Shown here: positions 55,841-64,000 of the stretch, piece after piece
Layout of the letters: every line of letters starts with the position of its first letter
Numbering within the stretch: position 1 is the stretch's first letter
Source: Campylobacter suis
Lineage (GTDB): Bacteria > Campylobacterota > Campylobacteria > Campylobacterales > Campylobacteraceae
Reading direction: 5' to 3'
DNA: 64,000 bases
Assembly (NCBI RefSeq): GCF_905120475.1
Contig: NZ_CAJHOE010000003.1
Span: 62,001-126,000 of the forward strand
Notes under the pieces: model-generated
What the model saw: only the letters and a program-made list of their open reading frames with translations
Databases searched by the model: none
Told to the model about the DNA's origin: nothing
Position numbers and translations under genes: made by a program

Positions 55841-58600
55841 ATGGACTACAAAGAGACCCTACTACTTCCAACGACAGAATTTCCGATGCGTGGTAACTTG
55901 CCAGAAAATGAGCCAGCTAGGCTTTCCTCATGGTATGGTGAGCGAAAAATTTATGAAAAAATGAAGCAAAAAAGGCAAAATGCCACTAAAAGCTTTGCTA
56001 TACATGATGGACCTCCGTATGCAAACGGACACCTTCATATAGGTCATGCGTTAAATAAAATTTTAAAAGATATCATTACAAAAACTCACTACTTTTTTGG
56101 TGAAAATATCTGCTATGTACCAGGCTGGGACTGTCACGGACTCCCTATAGAACAGCAAGTTGAAGTTAAACTTGGCGAGTCAAAAAAGACAATGAGTAAG
56201 AGTCAAATCCGCGAGCATTGTCGTGCGCACGCGAGAGAATTTATAGATATTCAAAGAGATGAGTTTAAGACGCTTGGAATTATTGGCGACTTTGAAAACC
56301 CATATTTGACTATGAAATTTGAGTTTGAGGCTGACATCTACCGCGCACTTTGCGAGATAGCAAAAAGAGGGCTACTTATAGAGCGAAGTAAACCTGTTTA
56401 CTGGAGCTGGGCGGCAAAGTCTGCGCTTGCTGAGGCTGAGGTTGAGTATGAAGATAAAGAGGATTACAGCATTTATGTGGCGTTTGAGCTTGGCAGTGAG
56501 GCACTCTCAAGGCTTGGTGTGAGTGAGGCTAAGGCTGTTATATGGACGACTACACCTTGGACTTTGCCTGCAAATCAAGCTATTAGCCTAAGTCCTAGCG
56601 AGCCATATGTTTTAACTCAAGATGGATTGATATTAGCCGCTGTGTTACTTGAAAATTTAACCAAGCTTGGCATAACAAATGGCGAGATAAAGACAGAATT
56701 TAGAGCTGAAATCCTAGTCGGAAGTAGTGCGATAAATCCACTAAATGGCAGAGAGAGCTTATTTTTAACTGGCGATCATGTTACTATGGACGGTGGAACA
56801 GGGCTTGTGCACACTGCGCCTGGACACGGCGAGGATGATTATTATGTATGCCTTAAAAATGGCATAACTGATGTTATTATGCCTGTAGATGATGGTGGCT
56901 GCTACGATTCTACGCTAAAAGTTAAAGGACTTTTTAGCGCCGATGTAGTTGATGAGTTTGTTGGGCTTCATATATTTAAGGCAAATGATAAAATTTTAGA
57001 GCTATTGGGCGATGCGCTACTTCACTCATCAAAATTTATACACTCATATCCACACTGCTGGCGAACACACAAACCAGTTATCTACCGCGCAACAAAGCAG
57101 TGGTTTATCGTTATGGATGATGCAAAGCTTGATAAAAAGACGCTTCGTCAAACGGCGCTTTCCGAGCTAGAAAAGGTTAAATTTTATCCAGCTGTTGGTA
57201 TCAAGCGTATCGGTAGCATGATAGAAAATCGCCCAGACTGGTGTATCTCACGCCAGCGTGACTGGGGTGTACCAATAGCATTTTTTAGACACAAAGAGAC
57301 AAAAGAGCCTATATTTGATGCTGATATACTTGAAAATGTGGCTAAAATTTTTGATGAGAAGGGCGCTGATGCTTGGTGGGATCTAAGTGTGCCAGAGCTT
57401 TTACCAGCCAGCTCAAAGTACAAACCAGAAAATTTAGAAAAAGTTATGGATATACTTGATGTTTGGTTTGATAGTGGCTCTACTTGGAGGGCTGTGCTAA
57501 ATAGTCAAAACTATGACGCTGGCGAGTACCCGTCAAGTATGTATCTGGAGGGTTCAGATCAGCATCGTGGCTGGTTTCAAAGCTCACTTTTGGTAAGTAC
57601 GGCTGTAAATTCTCACGCCCCATACAAAAGCGTCTTAACACATGGTTTTACTGTTGATGAAAATGGACAAAAGATGAGCAAGTCAAAGGGTAATGTCGTA
57701 GCTCCACAAGATGTTGCAAAGACTTATGGGGTTGAAATTTTACGCCTTTGGGTTGGACTTAGTGATTATTCAAGTGATTTAAAGATTAGCGATGGAATTT
57801 TAAAGCAAGTAAGCGAGCAGTACCGAAAGATACGAAACACTATACGCTTTTTACTAGCAAATGTTAATGACTTAAAAAGCTTATCAAGCGAATTTACCTT
57901 GCTTGATAGATGGATACTTGCAAGGGCTAAAAGGGCGTTTGATGAGTGCGAGAAATGCTTTAAGAGCTATGACTTTTCAAAAGGTTTTAATATTTTATTA
58001 AATTTCCTTTCAGCTGATCTAAGTGGCATCTATCTTGATGTTTGCAAAGATCGTCTTTACTGTGATGCAAAAGATAGCAAAAGACGCAAAAGTGCTCAAA
58101 CTGCGATGGCTCTTATAACCCGCTCACTTTTACCACTTATAGCTCCAACGCTTACTTATACTGTTGATGAGGTTATGGAGTATGCTCCAGATATCGTTAA
58201 AAACGGCTCAATAGATGCTTTTGATCTTGTTTGTGAGCCGATAAAATTTGATGATAGCTTTGATGATGAGCTACTTTTTGTAAGCCGTGAGAAATTTTTT
58301 GAACTTATAGACGCTTTGAAAAAAGATAAAAAGATAAAAACTACACTAGAACTTGTGATAGAGAGCACTTGTGAGCGAATTTTAAGTTATGATATGGACG
58401 AGGTTGCAGATATTTATATGGTAAGCTCGGTTAGAAAATTTAGCGACAAAGAGGCACTTTGTGAGTTTGAAGTTGATGGTGAGAAATTTAAAATAGTTTT
58501 AAGTGATGAGCATAAATGTCCAAGATGTTGGAAATTTAATGCCACTACTGCCGATGGTGTTTGCCCAAGATGTCAAGAGGTTTTAGACAGTGCTAAGTGA
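55841..58600 (+). CDS. ileS: Isoleucyl-tRNA synthetase
   Basis: 919 aa from ATG 55841, with AAGG about 9 bases ahead; the longer frame to 55781 adds non-conserved residues. Class I HIGH motif in [16 protein letters not shown] (about 59-74), an editing domain, and KMSKS near 604-608. C-terminal zinc site CPRCW and CPRCQ (about 890-915). The TGA stop overlaps the small membrane gene that follows. Charges tRNA-Ile and edits valine. Confidence 0.98.
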   Translation: MDYKETLLLPTTEFPMRGNLPENEPARLSSWYGERKIYEKMKQKRQNATKSFAIHDGPPYANGHLHIGHALNKILKDIITKTHYFFGENICYVPGWDCHGLPIEQQVEVKLGESKKTMSKSQIREHCRAHAREFIDIQRDEFKTLGIIGDFENPYLTMKFEFEADIYRALCEIAKRGLLIERSKPVYWSWAAKSALAEAEVEYEDKEDYSIYVAFELGSEALSRLGVSEAKAVIWTTTPWTLPANQAISLSPSEPYVLTQDGLILAAVLLENLTKLGITNGEIKTEFRAEILVGSSAINPLNGRESLFLTGDHVTMDGGTGLVHTAPGHGEDDYYVCLKNGITDVIMPVDDGGCYDSTLKVKGLFSADVVDEFVGLHIFKANDKILELLGDALLHSSKFIHSYPHCWRTHKPVIYRATKQWFIVMDDAKLDKKTLRQTALSELEKVKFYPAVGIKRIGSMIENRPDWCISRQRDWGVPIAFFRHKETKEPIFDADILENVAKIFDEKGADAWWDLSVPELLPASSKYKPENLEKVMDILDVWFDSGSTWRAVLNSQNYDAGEYPSSMYLEGSDQHRGWFQSSLLVSTAVNSHAPYKSVLTHGFTVDENGQKMSKSKGNVVAPQDVAKTYGVEILRLWVGLSDYSSDLKISDGILKQVSEQYRKIRNTIRFLLANVNDLKSLSSEFTLLDRWILARAKRAFDECEKCFKSYDFSKGFNILLNFLSADLSGIYLDVCKDRLYCDAKDSKRRKSAQTAMALITRSLLPLIAPTLTYTVDEVMEYAPDIVKNGSIDAFDLVCEPIKFDDSFDDELLFVSREKFFELIDALKKDKKIKTTLELVIESTCERILSYDMDEVADIYMVSSVRKFSDKEALCEFEVDGEKFKIVLSDEHKCPRCWKFNATTADGVCPRCQEVLDSAK

Positions 58601-58696
58601 GCCTATAAGCTTTTCTTTTATCATAGCGACAATAGTTGCAGTGTGTGCTTTAACTGCCATTGGGATAATTTTTGTAAATAAATTTAAGGATAATAG

Positions 58697-58700
<4 letters not shown>
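58590..58700 (+). CDS. 36-residue membrane protein between ileS and gatA
   Basis: GTG 58590 overlaps the end of ileS by 11 bases and its TGA overlaps the gatA ATG (ATGA). One hydrophobic helix (about 7-30) and a short basic tail. C. jejuni has a similar tiny membrane gene (Cj1060c) at this place, which supports reality. Function unknown. Too short for usual ORF filters. Confidence 0.65.
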
Positions 58701-61507
<2,807 letters not shown>

Positions 61508-61508
<1 letters not shown>

Positions 61509-62617
61509 TGCTCTCATTAAAAACTGGCAGGCGAAAATTTTGTGAACCGCTCTATCTTGAGAGCGGCCGAATTTTGCCAGAATTTGAGCTAGTTTATGAG
61601 ACTTATGGTAGTCTAAATAAAGACAAAAGTAATATTGTAGTTGTTTGTCATGCTTTAACTGGCAGCCATCATGTTGCTGGGCGATATGAGGGTGAGAGCA
61701 AATTTGGTTGGTGGGACGGACTTGTTGGAAGTGCCAAGGGTGTTGATACGGACAAATTTTTTGTTATTTGCGTTAGCATACTTGGCTCTTGCTATGGTTC
61801 GACCTCTGCGTTAAGTATCGAACCAGGCACTAACAAGCAATATCGCCTAAATTTCCCAGTCTTAACGATAAGTGATGTGGTAAAGGCGCAGATAAAGCTT
61901 TTTAATGAGCTTGGTATTACGCATGCGCATGCAGTTATTGGCGGTAGTTTGGGGGGCATGCAGGCGCTTTGCTTTGCAATAGAATTTCCAGAATTTGCTA
62001 AACATACTATCATTTTAGCCAGCACTTATCAAACTAAACCTTGGGCGATAGCTTTTAATAAAATAGCCATAGAAGCGATAAAAAATGATCCAGCATTTAA
62101 AGGCGGAAACTACGATGAAAAAACTATCCAAGAGCAAGGACTTTTGGGGCTTGCTTATGGTCGTATGGCTGGGCATATTAGCTTTTTACATCCAAGCTCA
62201 ATGGATGAGAAATTTGGCAGAACATATGCACAAACAGATGGACTTTATGAGCTTTTTGGAAGATTTTCAGTCGATACTTACATGGAGTATAACGGCTATG
62301 GTTTTCCAAAGCGCTTTGATCCGTTAAGCTATCTTTATATAACAAAAATGATGAACATATTTGACTGCACTCGTCATTACGATACACTAGAAGATGCGCT
62401 AAGACCTATAAGGTCGCATTTGACGCTTATTTCATTTAGTGGGGATTTGCTTTTTCCGCCAAAATGCATGAGTGAAATTTATGATGTATTTTGCGATATG
62501 GGTAGAGCCAAACAGTGCGAATATATCGAGATAAACAGCGATTATGGGCATGATGCGTTTTTAGTGGAGATAGATAAATTTGATATGTATATAAAACGCG
62601 CACTTGAAAAAAAATAA
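61508..62617 (+). CDS. metX: Homoserine O-acetyltransferase
   Basis: 369 aa alpha/beta hydrolase that activates homoserine for methionine synthesis. Nucleophile Ser in GGSLGGMQAL (about 143-152). The catalytic Asp (SGDLLFPP) and His (YGHDAFL) lie in the last quarter. Acetyl- versus succinyl-CoA use cannot be told with certainty from what I see. Coupled to guaB by a one-base overlap. Confidence 0.93.
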
Positions 62618-62627
62618 AGGAAAAGAT

Positions 62628-62810
62628 ATGAATGAGCAAACTTTTGAAGATAAGATAAAAATGGCGGAAGAAATTTTGGCAAAACTTGACAAAGAGGAGT
62701 TAAATTTACAAGAGAGCCTTGCCTTACATAAACAAGGAAAAGCCCTGCTTGATGAGGCTAGAGTAATGCTTGAAAGTGCAAAACTTAGTATAGAGCAAGT
62801 TGATGAGTAA
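62628..62810 (+). CDS. xseB: Exodeoxyribonuclease VII small subunit
   Basis: 60 aa from ATG 62628, with AAGGAAAAG upstream. Two helices with the pattern FEDKIKMAEEILAKLDKEELNLQESLALHKQGKALL typical of XseB, which binds and solubilises XseA. No xseA in the window. Overlaps the next gene by 8 bases. Confidence 0.9.
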   Translation: MNEQTFEDKIKMAEEILAKLDKEELNLQESLALHKQGKALLDEARVMLESAKLSIEQVDE

Positions 62811-63624
62811 GATTGCGATTTTACAGTTAGCCACACTGCCGTTAAGCGACGCCAGGCTTGATTATTACCTTAAAATTTGTAAGGATAGGGGAGCTAAGCT
62901 CGTTGTGCTTGGAGAATATGTCCTAAATAGCTTTTTTAAAGAGCTTGAAAATATGCCAAAAAATATCATAAAACAGCAAAGCGATGAAAAAAAACGCACA
63001 CTTTGTGAGCTATCTAAACGATATGAGCTAAGCATTATAGCTCCACTTGTGGTTTTTAATGCAAAAGGTTTTTTAAAAGGTTTTGCAAAGTTTACAAATG
63101 GTTCATATAAATTTACCCAGCAACAAATTTTAATGCCCTACACGCACTGGAATGAGGCTAAATTTTTTACTAATAAAATGGGTGAAAAGCTCGATTTTTT
63201 AAGTTTTAAGTTTGAAAATTTAAGAGTTGGCGTGATGAGTGGATATGAGGCTTATTTTGATGAAAGTTTTGCTAGTTTTAAAGCACATCTTGATTTACTA
63301 ATCGTTCCTACTGCAAGTACTTTTGAGAGCAATGCGCGCTGGGACAAGCTTTTGCGACTTCGTTCACTTACGCAAGGCATGTATGTAGCTAGAGTAAATC
63401 GCATAGGTGCATATAAGCCAAAACCAAAGCAAAATGATAAAAAACCACAAAATGAGATATGGAAATTTTATGGAGATAGTTTTGTATGCAATGCTCTTGG
63501 CGAGATACAAAACAGACTTGGTGATGAAGAGGGAATTTTGATATTTGATATAGATAAAAAAGAGCTTGCAAACCAAAGGGCTATATGGGGCTTTGGCTCT
63601 ATAAAAAATAAGCTAAAGGTGTGA
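62803..63624 (+). CDS. Nitrilase-superfamily protein lacking catalytic Cys and Lys
   Basis: 273 aa from ATG 62803. Nitrilase-fold pattern: LVVLGEYV keeps Glu38, but the usual Lys place reads MPYTHWNE (111-118) and the usual Cys place reads VMSGYEAYF with Ser146. Two of the three catalytic residues are thus replaced. A similar carbon-nitrogen hydrolase gene lies next to these genes in C. jejuni. It may have become a non-enzymic or altered-chemistry protein. It overlaps xseB (ATGAGTAA). Confidence 0.85.
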   Translation: MSKIAILQLATLPLSDARLDYYLKICKDRGAKLVVLGEYVLNSFFKELENMPKNIIKQQSDEKKRTLCELSKRYELSIIAPLVVFNAKGFLKGFAKFTNGSYKFTQQQILMPYTHWNEAKFFTNKMGEKLDFLSFKFENLRVGVMSGYEAYFDESFASFKAHLDLLIVPTASTFESNARWDKLLRLRSLTQGMYVARVNRIGAYKPKPKQNDKKPQNEIWKFYGDSFVCNALGEIQNRLGDEEGILIFDIDKKELANQRAIWGFGSIKNKLKV

Positions 63625-63625
63625 G

Positions 63626-64000
63626 ATGTTGCGCTGTACATGGGCTAATAAAAGCGAGCTTGACATCTATCATCACGATCATGAGTGGGGTAAGGTGCTA
63701 AAGGATGAGAATAAATTTTTTGAGATGATAAGCCTTGAGTGTTTTCAGGCTGGGCTTAGTTGGTCTGGTATATTAAAAAAGCGATCAGCGATGAGAACAG
63801 CATTTGATAACTTTGATGCTAGCAAAATAGCACTTTATGATGATGATAAGATAGAAAAATTTATGCAAGATAGCACGCTTATAAGAAACCGAGCAAAGCT
63901 AAAAGCACTTGTGTCAAATGCTAAAGTTTATCTTGAGATAAAGGCTGAGTTTGGCGGGTTTTATGAGTATTTATGGCAAAATTTGCTAGTAAAATTTGAT
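63626..64000 (+). CDS. tag: DNA-3-methyladenine glycosylase I, 5' part
   Basis: Starts ATG 63626, 1 base after the nitrilase-like stop (GTGAGATG), and runs off the window after 125 codons. MLRCTWAN, YHHDHEWG (about 15-22) and LECFQAGLSWSGILKKR (about 37-53) are the Tag signatures; Cys4 and the His pair are zinc ligands in the family. Removes 3-methyladenine from DNA. Confidence 0.95.
   Translation, partial: MLRCTWANKSELDIYHHDHEWGKVLKDENKFFEMISLECFQAGLSWSGILKKRSAMRTAFDNFDASKIALYDDDKIEKFMQDSTLIRNRAKLKALVSNAKVYLEIKAEFGGFYEYLWQNLLVKFD

Overview
The window is a chromosomal segment of an epsilonproteobacterium, almost certainly a Campylobacter. The evidence is AT-rich DNA, ARGG-type ribosome binding sites and extended TATAAT/TAAAAT -10 elements. 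Blocks are also collinear with the genus: flgR-asd; hemE / radical SAM / uvrC / guaA; hemB-ribA-rsmG and argF-DUF2603-hemN; tuf-rpmG-trnW-secE-nusG-rplKAJL-rpoBC; rpsL-rpsG-fusA; ileS-small membrane protein-gatA-guaB. Several features (H. pylori-length FlgR, a c-di-GMP-receptor-like protein, NhaD/NhaC antiporters, no poly-G tracts) fit a non-thermophilic species, perhaps of the C. concisus type, better than C. jejuni. The species cannot be fixed from this sequence alone.

Layout. 1-2.6 kb: the end of a flagellar-operon gene, the sigma-54 activator flgR, and asd. 3-6.4 kb (minus strand): pyridoxine/pyridoxal kinase, a radical SAM protein, hemE and a YqhA-type membrane protein. 6.4-10 kb (minus): a two-gene degenerate phosphorelay-like module whose larger gene ends in a (GA)12 tract. 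10-12.4 kb: uvrC, a DciA-like gene and an overlapping tiny lipoprotein. 12.4-16 kb (plus): nhaD, guaA and a deoxyinosine glycosylase. 16-19.8 kb (minus): dnaJ, htpX, small proteins, rsmG and ribA. 19.8-23.7 kb (plus): hemB, argF, a DUF2603 protein and hemN. Together with hemE, this puts three haem-pathway genes in the window.

23.8-33.6 kb holds the most unusual locus, an eight-gene tightly coupled plus-strand operon. It encodes a TolC-like outer-membrane channel with an extra SPOR-like N-terminal domain, a LapG-like periplasmic cysteine protease, and a LapD-like inner-membrane receptor with catalytically dead GGDEF and EAL domains. These are followed by a type I secretion ABC transporter and its HlyD-type adaptor, an unrecognised 171-residue protein, a LuxR-type regulator with a degenerate receiver, and a second LapG-like protease. 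This is a full secretion-and-retention machine for a giant surface adhesin, but no adhesin gene lies in the window.

33.9-54.1 kb is the translation/transcription core: four tRNA genes, tuf, rpmG, tRNA-Trp, secE, nusG, rplK, rplA, rplJ, rplL, rpoB and rpoC, then rpsL, rpsG, fusA and tRNA-Arg. Hairpin-plus-T attenuators lie between tuf and rpmG, rplA and rplJ, and rplL and rpoB. Between rpoC and rpsL sit a DoxX protein, an NhaC antiporter broken by a one-base deletion in an A-tract, and isoaspartyl dipeptidase.

54.2-64 kb: a secreted rhodanese, a CinA-family amidase (minus), then ileS, a 36-residue membrane protein, gatA, guaB, metX, xseB, a nitrilase-fold protein lacking its catalytic Cys and Lys, and the start of tag. 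The genes from ileS to tag abut or overlap and look like one transcription unit.
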